Position numbers and translations under genes: made by a program
NCBI GenBank assembly: GCA_018823835.1
Contig: JAHJHT010000004.1
Span: forward strand, 124,001-188,000
DNA length: 64,000 nucleotides
Source of the DNA: Alphaproteobacteria bacterium
GTDB lineage: Bacteria; Pseudomonadota; Alphaproteobacteria; Rhizobiales; Rhizobiaceae
Direction of reading: 5' to 3'
The notes under the pieces: generated by a model
The model's database searches: none
What the model saw: the letters and a program-made list of their open reading frames with translations, nothing else
What the model was told of the DNA's origin: nothing
Shown here: positions 53,343 to 62,564 of the stretch, piece by piece
Layout of the letters: the number at the start of each line of letters is the position of its first letter
How positions within the stretch are numbered: the first letter of the stretch is position 1

Positions 53343-54320
53343 GTGAAAGCAGCTTGGTACGAGAAGAATGGCGCTGCGCGCGACGTGCTGGTCGTCGGCG
53401 AGATGCAGACGCCGGAACCCGGCGCCGGCGAGGTGCGTGTCAAGCTCGCGACCTCGGGCGTCAACCCGTCCGACGTGAAGAGCCGGCGCGGCCGGCCGAT
53501 GGTCGGGCCGCGCATCGTGCCGCATTCGGACGGTGCCGGTGTCGTCGACAAGGTCGGTTCCGGCGTGCCGGAAAACCGTCTCGGCGAACGCGTCTGGATC
53601 TGGAACGGCCAGTGGAAGCGGGCGAACGGCACGGCGGCCGAGCATATCGTGCTGCCGTCGGCGCAGGCCGTCGCCCTGCCCGACGGGACGGATTTCGATG
53701 CCGGGGCGTGCCTCGGCATTCCGGCACTGACAGCTCTTCATGCCGTCGGACTGCATGGCGACATCGCCGGCAAGACGCTGCTGGTGACGGGGGCCGCAGC
53801 GGCGGTCGGGCACTACGCCGTGCAGATTGCCAAGCTGCGCGGCGCGCGGGTGATCGGCACCGCTTCCAGGGACAGGCAGGCCCACGCGCGCGACGCCGGC
53901 GTGGACGAGGTGATCGACTATCGCAACGAGGATGTCGCAGAGCGCGTCAGGACGCTGACCGGCGACAAGGGCGCCGACGGCGTGATCGACATTGATCTGT
54001 CGACGACGGCCACCCTGTTGCCGAAGGGCCTGCTGGCGCCGCATGGCAAGCTGGTCTGCTACGGCTCGAATGTGGCGGGAGATATCCCGATCTCCTTCCC
54101 GGCGATGCTGTGGGGCAGCCTGACGCTGCAGGTCTTCGTGGTCTACGAGTTGCTGGCGAACGAACGGGAGGTAGCGGTTGCAGAACTGACGCGGTTGCTG
54201 AAAGCCGGAGCGCTGAAACACTCGATCGGCGCGCGCTACGGGCTGGGCGAGATTGTCGCCGCGCACAAGGCCGTCGAGGGCGGGCGCGTCAACGGCAATG
54301 TGGTGCTGACGATCGCGTAG
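53343..54320 (+). CDS. Zinc-free MDR oxidoreductase, quinone-reductase-like
   Basis: A 325-residue medium-chain dehydrogenase/reductase of the quinone oxidoreductase type. The N-terminal catalytic domain starts MKAAWYEKNGAARDVLVVGE. The NADPH-binding loop is LLVTGAAAAVGHYAVQIAKL (about 140-160). The structural and catalytic zinc cysteines are absent, as expected for QOR. The start is GTG 53343 with GGAG about 9 bases upstream; the frame can be opened to 53298 without support. It ends one base before the convergent regulator gene. Substrate unknown. Confidence 0.88.
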   Translation: MKAAWYEKNGAARDVLVVGEMQTPEPGAGEVRVKLATSGVNPSDVKSRRGRPMVGPRIVPHSDGAGVVDKVGSGVPENRLGERVWIWNGQWKRANGTAAEHIVLPSAQAVALPDGTDFDAGACLGIPALTALHAVGLHGDIAGKTLLVTGAAAAVGHYAVQIAKLRGARVIGTASRDRQAHARDAGVDEVIDYRNEDVAERVRTLTGDKGADGVIDIDLSTTATLLPKGLLAPHGKLVCYGSNVAGDIPISFPAMLWGSLTLQVFVVYELLANEREVAVAELTRLLKAGALKHSIGARYGLGEIVAAHKAVEGGRVNGNVVLTIA

Positions 54321-54321
54321 C

Positions 54322-55752
54322 CTACTGGAAATCGAAAGCGGAGAGGCCCGTCACCATCTCGTCCAGCCCGAGCGGCCGCGTCACCGGCGGCTCGGCGCGG
54401 GCGAGGCAGCCGACGCGCTCGCAGAGCCGGCAGGCGGGACCGATCGGCACGGCGACCGGCGCCTTGCCCGTCCCTGCCGGGAGCGCCGCGCCATAGACGA
54501 TCTCGTCGCCGAAGCCGATGTCGCAGCCGAGCAGCATGGCGGTGCGGCGCGGCCGCTCATTGAAGGCGCCCTGCGGGCCCTCCAGCGTGCGGGCGATGGT
54601 CACGAACTCGGCGCCGTCCGGCATTTCGACCGCCTCGACGAGAATCCGGCCGGGCTGCGCGAAGGCGGCATGCACGGCAAGTTTTGGGCAGCCGCCGCCG
54701 AACCGGCTGTGCGGAAAGCCCTGGGCGCCGGCACGACGGAAGCGGTTGCCGGCATTGTCGATCTCCAGCATGAAAAAGGGCACGCCCGAGGCGCCGGGCC
54801 GCTGCAGCATGGTCAGCCGGTTGGCCGTCTGCTCGAAGGAGACGCCGAAACGCGACCTCAGCACATCCACGTCGTAGCGGGCGCGCACCGCCGCCGCCTG
54901 GAAAGCCTGGTAGGGCATCATCAGCGCGTGCGCGGCGTAGCGGCCGAGCTCGAAGCGGGCGAGCCGGCGAGCCTCGTCCGACGACAGCGGCAGGGCGTGG
55001 ATCTCGGCGGCAACAGCGACCGAGATGCGGATCAGGCAGGCCTCCATCGCCACCTCGCGCAGCTGGTCGAAGGGCGACAGGCGCTCCGACAGGAAGAGGC
55101 GCTGCGAATGACGGTCGTAGCGACGGCGCCAGTTGGGCATGGTGGCGACTGGCAGAACCTTCACGACGATGCCGTATTCGCGCTTCAGCCAGGCCTTCAG
55201 CGCGCCGAACAGGTCGTCGCCCGGATCAAGCAGCGCGGTGAAGGCTTCGGCCTCCTCCTCGAGAGCGGGAAAATGGTTGGCGCGGCGCTCGAAGATCTCG
55301 CGCACCTCGTCGATCGGCAGGCGCGCGCCCGACAGCGCGGTCGCCTTGCCCTCGCGCGCCAGCACCTCGTTCAGCCCCGACAGACGCTCGGCCTGTTCGC
55401 GGTAGGCGCGGAACAGTTTTATGACCGCTGCCGAGGCATTGGGCGCGGCCTCGGCGATCTCTATCAGTTCCTGGTCGCCGGGCAGCTCGCCAGCCAGCAG
55501 CGGATCTGAAAACACCTCCTTGAGGGCGGCGATCGAGCCCCCCGCCTCGCCCTGCAACTCATGCGGATCGATCTTGTAAACGGAGGCGAGCTTGAGGATG
55601 AGCTGAACGGTCAGCGGCCGCTGGTTGCGCTCGATGAGGTTGAGATAGCTGGGTGAGATGCCGAGCCCCTCGGCCATCGCCGTCTGGGTCAGGCCCTTGG
55701 CGGTGCGGATGCGGCGGATGCGCGGTCCAGCGAAAATCTTCTGCTCAGCCAT
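54322..55752 (-). CDS. ScfR/RamB-type short-chain fatty-acyl regulator (XRE family)
   Basis: A 476-residue regulator. The XRE helix-turn-helix is at residues 10-63 (TAKGLTQTAMAEGLGISPSY). An IrrE-peptidase-like domain (155-300) has lost the HExxH metal motif (ARFELGRYAAHALMMPY). The C-terminal DUF2083 domain has cysteines in GGGCPKLAVH and CRLCERVGCLAR, similar to the cluster ligands of mycobacterial PrpR. Relatives (RamB, PrpR) control isocitrate lyase and propionate genes in response to short-chain acyl-CoA. It is divergent from aceA with a 238-base gap, so aceA is the obvious target. Confidence 0.85.
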   Translation of the reverse strand: MAEQKIFAGPRIRRIRTAKGLTQTAMAEGLGISPSYLNLIERNQRPLTVQLILKLASVYKIDPHELQGEAGGSIAALKEVFSDPLLAGELPGDQELIEIAEAAPNASAAVIKLFRAYREQAERLSGLNEVLAREGKATALSGARLPIDEVREIFERRANHFPALEEEAEAFTALLDPGDDLFGALKAWLKREYGIVVKVLPVATMPNWRRRYDRHSQRLFLSERLSPFDQLREVAMEACLIRISVAVAAEIHALPLSSDEARRLARFELGRYAAHALMMPYQAFQAAAVRARYDVDVLRSRFGVSFEQTANRLTMLQRPGASGVPFFMLEIDNAGNRFRRAGAQGFPHSRFGGGCPKLAVHAAFAQPGRILVEAVEMPDGAEFVTIARTLEGPQGAFNERPRRTAMLLGCDIGFGDEIVYGAALPAGTGKAPVAVPIGPACRLCERVGCLARAEPPVTRPLGLDEMVTGLSAFDFQ

Positions 55753-55825
55753 TCGACCTCTTTGACAGGAAATTTACTGCCTGAACCATGGGCGCGACAG
55801 GATGCGTTTCTTTACAGATTTGACA

Positions 55826-55924
55826 GATTTACACCGGTGGTTGGTAAAAGCCAACACAGATTTTCCCTTATCTTTCGGTCTAAAAGGCGAATTTGATGGC
55901 TATGCGTGCGCTGCAATGTAAATC
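55826..55924. promoter_or_regulatory. Divergent promoter region of aceA and its regulator
   Basis: The 238-base gap holds GATTTACA (55826-55833) and its inverted copy TGTAAATC (55917-55924), plus a TTTACAGAT element at 55811-55819. Repeated TTTACA words in an otherwise GC-rich region are candidate operator half-sites for the adjacent regulator. No promoter is clear enough to assign. Confidence 0.35.
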
Positions 55925-55990
55925 AAGTCACATCGAGATCGTCAGGTAGCGGCGATCCAAACCCACGGCACTAACACTGGAGAGCATGCC

Positions 55991-57304
<1,314 letters not shown>

Positions 57305-57334
57305 CCAACCGAACCCCAATTCAGGAGAAAAGCA

Positions 57335-57577
57335 ATGAACGTCAGACCGCAAGTCAAGGAACGCACCGAGGAACAGTCGTCGTCGATGAGCGCCGACCAG
57401 CAAGCGGCAACCCGGATGCTCGCCAACGACCTCCACCGCCTCAACCAGGCCGTCATGAAGGCGGTCGAGGCCGGCGTGTCGGTCGAGCTGGTCCGCTCGG
57501 CCCGCCACCACGGCGGCAACGGCAACTGGGGCGACCTGCTGATCCCGGTTATCGTCACCCAGCAGACACAGGGCTGA
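57335..57577 (+). CDS. Small conserved protein downstream of aceA
   Basis: An 80-residue soluble protein with a helical core (ATRMLANDLHRLNQAVMKAV, about 25-44) and a Gly/His/Asn stretch (ARHHGGNGNWGDLLIP). AGGAG lies 6-7 bases before the ATG. The 30-base gap after aceA suggests one transcript. I do not recognise a named family; the conserved-looking pattern and position suggest a rhizobial accessory of unknown role. The 222 bases after it show only an imperfect GC-rich hairpin near 57590-57635. Confidence 0.75.
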   Translation: MNVRPQVKERTEEQSSSMSADQQAATRMLANDLHRLNQAVMKAVEAGVSVELVRSARHHGGNGNWGDLLIPVIVTQQTQG

Positions 57578-57799
57578 GGAGGCGAGCGGCGCGCAGATGA
57601 CCTCCCTGCGCGTCGCCCTGCTCCCCGGCGCCTCGTCTCCACTCGCGTCGCGACGTGCCGGCGCCCGGGTTCCGGCCACTGCTTCAATTCGGTGTGAGAG
57701 CCGCAGGTTTTAACTAGCGGTTGCAATCGTCCCGACATATGATTTCAGTTGCAGGGCCGGCGGGCGACCGGGCCCTGTTCTTGCTGCATCGGGGGGTAG

Positions 57800-58294
57800 A
57801 TGACGACATTGCGGGTCGAGCCGGGATTTGACCAGGACAGGAGCCTGGCGACAGATGCCGCGTCGCGGCTTTCGCCCGATCTTTCCAAGGTTCTTGTCGT
57901 CGGCCAATCGCAGATCAACCGTATCGTCGTCTGCAAGATCGTCGAACGCTCCGGCCTGAAGCCGGTCTCCGAAACGCCGGTCACGGCCGTTCGCGTACTG
58001 CCACTGATGTTTCCCGGTCTGGTCATACTGGACGGCGGACCCGATAATTCCGACTGCGACGCGGTCATCTCGGGCATTGCCGCCTTGCGTCGCGTCGCCG
58101 GCAAGAAGCTCCCAGCCGCGATCCTGCTTTCAACGCGCAGCGGTGATACGGCTAGCCTGGCGCTTGCGGAGGCGATCGACGCGGTGGTGACGAAACCGTT
58201 CACGACAGACCAGTTGCAGCCTGTCGTCGAGCGGCTGCTCAGCGCGGCGCGAGCAGCCGACCCGCAGGAGGCGACCGCAAGCAAGCAGCGCTGA
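57800..58294 (+). CDS. Receiver-domain protein with degenerate acidic pocket
   Basis: A 164-residue single-domain response-regulator-like protein. The REC fold spans residues 28-150. The phosphoacceptor-like Asp is kept in GLVILDGGPD (near 77), the Thr/Ser position is in LLSTRSG and the conserved Lys in VTKPFTTDQL. The paired acidic residues that bind magnesium at the first strand are replaced (VLVVGQSQIN instead of VVDD). It may therefore be a pseudo-receiver that signals by binding. There is no output domain. GGGGGG precedes the ATG. It lies between the aceA unit and the PuuA-like gene, with no link visible. Confidence 0.75.
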   Translation: MTTLRVEPGFDQDRSLATDAASRLSPDLSKVLVVGQSQINRIVVCKIVERSGLKPVSETPVTAVRVLPLMFPGLVILDGGPDNSDCDAVISGIAALRRVAGKKLPAAILLSTRSGDTASLALAEAIDAVVTKPFTTDQLQPVVERLLSAARAADPQEATASKQR

Positions 58295-58427
58295 TCACTG
58301 ATCGTACCCGCCCAGACCAATTGCGTGGGGGACAAGATGTCTGCTGCGGCGCAGGATTCTCGCGCCCCCTTCCCTTCACCGTTACCGGGCGGCTATAGTC
58401 GGCTATTCGAAACATGATTGGTGATTG

Positions 58428-59861
58428 ATGCCGCCTGCAAGAAAGGAAGCCCGTCCCTCCAGCCGCGTGGGACGCGCGCGTACCCCGGCGTTCGTGAAGA
58501 ACATCCGAGGGGTAAAGAACTGGAAAGAAGTTAGCGGCTGGCTGGAATGGCGCGGTATCGAAGACATCGAATGCATCACGCCCGACCAGGCGGGCATCGC
58601 GCGCGGCAAGATGATGCCGTCGAACAAGTTCACCTCCAACACCTCGCTGGCGCTGCCTTCAGCTCCCTTCATGATGACGATCTCGGGCGGCTATCCGGAG
58701 AACGGCAACGGCTTCGCCTATCCGGAGGATGACGGCGACCTCAAGCTGATGCCCGACCTGTCGACGCTGTCGGTGGTGCCCTGGGAGGAAGACCCGACCG
58801 CACAGGTCATCTGCGACCTCGTCCACCAGGACGGCCGCTATGTCGAGTTCACGCCGCGCAACGTGCTGCGCCGCGTGGTTGCCGCCTACGACAAGCAGGG
58901 ACTGACGCCGGTCGTCGCGCCGGAAATCGAGTTCTACCTCGTGCGCAAGAACCCCGATCCCGACTACCCGCTGACCCCGCCGGTCGGCCGGTCGGGACGC
59001 GCAATCGGTGGCGGCGCGGGCTATTCCATTGCCGGGGTCAACGAGTTCGACGAGCTCATCGACGACATCTACCACTTCTCCGAAAGCCAGGGTCTCGAGA
59101 TCGATACGCTGATCCACGAAGAGGGTGCGGGCCAGCTCGAGATCAACCTCCGGCACGGCGATCCGGTGAAGCTCGCCGACCAGGTCTTCCTGTTCAAGCG
59201 CACGATCCGCGAGGCCGCGCTCAAACACGAGACCTATGCCACCTTCATGGCCAAGCCGATGCAGGGCCAGCCGGGCTCGGCGATGCACATCCACCAGTCG
59301 ATCATCTCCAGCAAGACAGGCAAGAACCTGTTTTCGGCCGAGGATGGCAGCGAGACAGACGCCTTCTTCCACTTCATCGGCGGCATGCAGAGGCACGTGC
59401 CGAGCGCGCTGGTGATGTTTGCGCCCTACGTCAACTCCTATCGCCGCCTGACGCAGGGCGTGTCAGCGCCGGTCAATACGAAGTGGGGTTACGACAACCG
59501 CACCACGGCGTTTCGCGTGCCGCGCTCCGACCCCGCGGCCAGGCGCGTGGAGAACCGCATCCCCTCGTCGGACGCGAACCCTTATCTCGCACTGGCGGCT
59601 TCGCTCGCCTGCGGCCTGATCGGCATGACCAAGAAGATCAAGCCGGACGACCCGATCGTGACCACGGCTAACGAGGACGAGATCGACCTGCCGCGCGGTC
59701 TGCTCGAGGCGGTTGACCTGTTCGAGGCGGACGAGGACCTGCGCGATGCGCTGGGTGCCAGCTTCGTGTCGACCTATGCGGCGATCAAGCGGGCCGAGTT
59801 CGAGACCTTCATGAAGGTCATCAGCCCGTGGGAACGCGAGTTCCTGCTGCTCAACGTGTGA
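58428..59861 (+). CDS. puuA: Glutamine-synthetase family, probable gamma-glutamylputrescine synthetase
   Basis: A 477-residue glutamine-synthetase-fold enzyme. Metal and substrate segments are present: APEIEFYLV (about 165-173), EEGAGQLEINLRHGDP (near 232), GSAMHIHQSI (near 285), NRTTAFRVPRSDP (near 360) and RVENRIPSSDANPYLALA. The adenylylation Tyr region of GlnA type I is absent. This subgroup ligates glutamate to amines. With a putrescine importer and a PuuB-like oxidase nearby, the best guess is gamma-glutamylputrescine synthetase. The start is ATG 58428 (a TTG three bases earlier is also in frame). The specific substrate is inference. Confidence 0.75.
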   Translation: MPPARKEARPSSRVGRARTPAFVKNIRGVKNWKEVSGWLEWRGIEDIECITPDQAGIARGKMMPSNKFTSNTSLALPSAPFMMTISGGYPENGNGFAYPEDDGDLKLMPDLSTLSVVPWEEDPTAQVICDLVHQDGRYVEFTPRNVLRRVVAAYDKQGLTPVVAPEIEFYLVRKNPDPDYPLTPPVGRSGRAIGGGAGYSIAGVNEFDELIDDIYHFSESQGLEIDTLIHEEGAGQLEINLRHGDPVKLADQVFLFKRTIREAALKHETYATFMAKPMQGQPGSAMHIHQSIISSKTGKNLFSAEDGSETDAFFHFIGGMQRHVPSALVMFAPYVNSYRRLTQGVSAPVNTKWGYDNRTTAFRVPRSDPAARRVENRIPSSDANPYLALAASLACGLIGMTKKIKPDDPIVTTANEDEIDLPRGLLEAVDLFEADEDLRDALGASFVSTYAAIKRAEFETFMKVISPWEREFLLLNV

Positions 59862-60056
59862 GCGAGGGCGCGGCTCATGGAGCATGGCGCTGCCGCCATG
59901 TGACCGGACTGTTGGCGAGCATCACAGCCAGCAGACGAGGCTCGTCCAGTGGCGCGTTGCGGACAGGTCCGGGCCGCCCGGGTCGCGCCTGAACTCCGGT
60001 TCAATCGGGCAAAAAACCGACCGGTTCGCCGGACATGGAACATGATCGGATTGAAC

Positions 60057-61130
60057 TCAGCTTGAACTTTCAGCAACGAGCCAGTCGATTATGGCTCCCG
60101 CGACGTCCTGGCTTGCCCCTTCGCGCACGACATGGAAATTGGCGATACCCGGCGCCGAATTCACGTCCAGAATCCAGTGGTTTGAATCGGTTGCCGGCGC
60201 GCCGGGATCGGCAATCATCACATCCACAGCAGTGATGACCAGATCAGGAATGGCTTCGACCGCCCTCCTGACCCGGTCGGCATAGCCGGGATGCAGACCG
60301 GGCGGACACCCGATGCCGTCCGCGCCAGTCGGAATATTGGAAGTCGCACGAAGAAAGACCCGCATGTCGGGGCCAGGAACGGACCCTCTGGTCAATCCTG
60401 CCATCGCCAGCATCCGGTCCGCTTCCGCATCCATGATGATCGGGGACCAGATCGGCAGCCCCGCAGCAATCGTTGCTTCGTTTCTCAAAGCCACGAGTTC
60501 TGCGACTGTCGCCGTGCCGTCGCCCACGACACTGGCAGGACGGTCGAGGCGTGTCGCGACAAGTTCGCCGCCCACGAACATGAAGCGGACGGCAGAACCC
60601 CTGACACTTTGCTCGACCAGTATGTTCTCAAAAGCGTTACCCGCGCTGGAGAAGGCCTGCTCAAAATGGAGCATATCGCTGATATGCGGCACAACGCCTG
60701 CGCCCTTGAGGCCGTTGGTGGGCTTTATGCAGGCATCGCCACCGAGCGAGAGAAAGAATTCGCGCGCTGCGCCGATTTCGCTTCGCGAGAACAACCTACC
60801 CTCTGGAACGGAGTATCCGGCCTGTCGCAAGTGCTCGTTGACGATATGCTTGTTGCCGGTCACGTGCAGCGCCTTGCCGTTCACATGACGCCAGCGACGG
60901 CGCAAGAAGCCCCTCCGGCAATAGATGACCGCCTTGCGGTGCATGTAGACGCGGCGGCCAATCCTGAGGCGGAGCCACAGTTGCAAGGGTACGGACCTGC
61001 GCGGGCGGAATTCAACCTGGTCGGCGGCGATGCCCCGCGCTCTCGCAGCGTGAAACAGAAATCCGCTGTTGACGTCCGCCGCCCAGGCTTGAAGATCGAA
61101 TGCAATCGGTTTCACTGATGCGTCGGTCAT
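60057..61130 (-). CDS. ATP-grasp protein, cyanophycin-synthetase-like ligase module
   Basis: A 357-residue ATP-grasp ligase. Segments match the cyanophycin synthetase/glutathione-synthetase type: TGNKHIVNEHLRQAGYSVPEG near 90, the nucleotide-binding GGDACIKPTNGLKGAGV near 130, ENILVEQSVRGSAVRFMFVGG near 167, RPASVVGDGTATVAELV near 197, and the metal-site end NHWILDVNSAPGIANFHV. It would join an amino acid through its carboxylate. The Mur-ligase domain that follows ATP-grasp in cyanophycin synthetase is absent here but present as a separate gene at 62561-63877. Substrate unknown. It is divergent from puuB. Confidence 0.75.
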   Translation of the reverse strand: MTDASVKPIAFDLQAWAADVNSGFLFHAARARGIAADQVEFRPRRSVPLQLWLRLRIGRRVYMHRKAVIYCRRGFLRRRWRHVNGKALHVTGNKHIVNEHLRQAGYSVPEGRLFSRSEIGAAREFFLSLGGDACIKPTNGLKGAGVVPHISDMLHFEQAFSSAGNAFENILVEQSVRGSAVRFMFVGGELVATRLDRPASVVGDGTATVAELVALRNEATIAAGLPIWSPIIMDAEADRMLAMAGLTRGSVPGPDMRVFLRATSNIPTGADGIGCPPGLHPGYADRVRRAVEAIPDLVITAVDVMIADPGAPATDSNHWILDVNSAPGIANFHVVREGASQDVAGAIIDWLVAESSS

Positions 61131-61277
61131 GATCGCCTCCTACCGCCTAGACCACGACTCCTCAATCCCTCGTTTGGGCGCTGGATATTATCCGCCGGAC
61201 CGTTCTTGCAAACGTTCGGGGATAAACCGATAGTCGGCCGGAACACATAACCGCCCCCCCCAAACCAGACAGAAATA

Positions 61278-62564
61278 ATGACATACCAATCCCCGATCTC
61301 CCCCGGCTATTCCTGGTACGAGGAGACTGCCGGCCCGCGGCCGGAATATCCGACGCTCGACGGCGACCGGACGGTCGATGTCGTCGTCATCGGCGGCGGT
61401 TTCACCGGCCTGTCGGCAGCCACGCATCTGGCCAAGGCAGGAACCAGCGTCGCCCTGATCGAGGCGCACCGCTTCGGCGATGGCGCATCGGGCCGAAACG
61501 GCGGCCAGCTCGGAACCGGCCAGCGTGCCGGCGCGGAGGAACTGGAGGCCGAGTTCGGCTTCGAACGCGCCAAGGCGCTGTTCGACGTTGCCGAGGAAGC
61601 CAAAGCGCATCTGCTCGATTTCGCCGCCACCAACAAGATCGACATCGATTTCCGGCCCGGCCACCTCAACGTGTCGCACAAGAAGCGCGAGTTGCCCGAG
61701 TACAAGGAACATGTCGAGGCGATGACCACGCGCTTCGGCTACAAACACCTGACATATATGGATGCCGCCGAAGCAGCCGAGCGGCTGGGGTCCGATCACT
61801 ATTATGGCGGGGTGCGCGACACCGGCACCGGCCATATTCACCCGCTCAAGCTGGTCATCGGCACGGCGCGGGTCGCGGCGGAAGCCGGCGCCCAGCTATT
61901 CGAAAACACGCGCTCAACGGGCATTTCCGTCAATGGCGGCAAGGTGATCGTCACGACGGCGAGCGGCACGATCACGGCCCAGAAGTGCCTGATCGCGGTC
62001 AACGCCTATGGTGGCAACCTGGAGCCGAAGAGCGCTGCCCATGTCATGCCGATCGGCTCCTTCATCGGCGCCACTGTGCCGCTTGGCGACGACAGCCCGG
62101 TGCTGCCCGGCTGGGAATCAGCATCGGACTCGCGCTTCGTGGTACGCTATTTCCGTAAGTCGCCTGACGGGCGCCTGCTGTTTGGCGGGCGCGAGATTTA
62201 TGGCGTCAACGACCCCAAAGACATTCACATCCACATCCGCAAGCAGATCGCCGAGATTTACCCGGCGCTGAAGGATGTCGAGATCACGCATGGCTGGGGC
62301 GGCTTTGTCGGCATAACCATGCCGCGCAAGCCCTATGTGCGCGAAGTGATGCCGAACGTCATTTCGGCGGGTGGTTATTCCGGCCACGGCGTCATGCTGT
62401 CGAACTATGTCGGCAAGCTTTACGCCGAGACCGTTGCCGGCAACCGCGACCGGCTGAAGCTGTTCGAGGAACTGAAGATTCCGGCCTTTCCAGGCGGCCG
62501 GCGGTTTCGCGCGCCGCTGCTGTTCTTGGCGCTCAACTGGTTCGCACTGCGCGACCGGATCTAG
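61278..62564 (+). CDS. puuB: FAD-dependent oxidoreductase, probable gamma-glutamylputrescine oxidase
   Basis: A 428-residue DAO-family flavoprotein. The FAD Rossmann motif is VDVVVIGGGFTGLSAATHLA (about 34-53) followed by ALIEAHRFGDGASGRNGGQ, the PuuB-type RNGGQ loop. C-terminal segments GGRETYG-like (FGGREIYG) and GGYSGHGVMLSNYVG complete the fold. PuuB oxidises gamma-glutamylputrescine to the aldehyde. Pairing with the PuuA-like gene 1.4 kb upstream and potFGHI supports this role. Its TAG stop shares a CTAG with the stop of the opposite-strand Mur-ligase gene. Confidence 0.8.
   Translation: MTYQSPISPGYSWYEETAGPRPEYPTLDGDRTVDVVVIGGGFTGLSAATHLAKAGTSVALIEAHRFGDGASGRNGGQLGTGQRAGAEELEAEFGFERAKALFDVAEEAKAHLLDFAATNKIDIDFRPGHLNVSHKKRELPEYKEHVEAMTTRFGYKHLTYMDAAEAAERLGSDHYYGGVRDTGTGHIHPLKLVIGTARVAAEAGAQLFENTRSTGISVNGGKVIVTTASGTITAQKCLIAVNAYGGNLEPKSAAHVMPIGSFIGATVPLGDDSPVLPGWESASDSRFVVRYFRKSPDGRLLFGGREIYGVNDPKDIHIHIRKQIAEIYPALKDVEITHGWGGFVGITMPRKPYVREVMPNVISAGGYSGHGVMLSNYVGKLYAETVAGNRDRLKLFEELKIPAFPGGRRFRAPLLFLALNWFALRDRI

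Noticed and set aside
57578-57799. Possible hidden gene or RNA after the small aceA-linked gene
   Set aside because: Only an imperfect GC hairpin without T run; no conserved frame or RNA structure is convincing.
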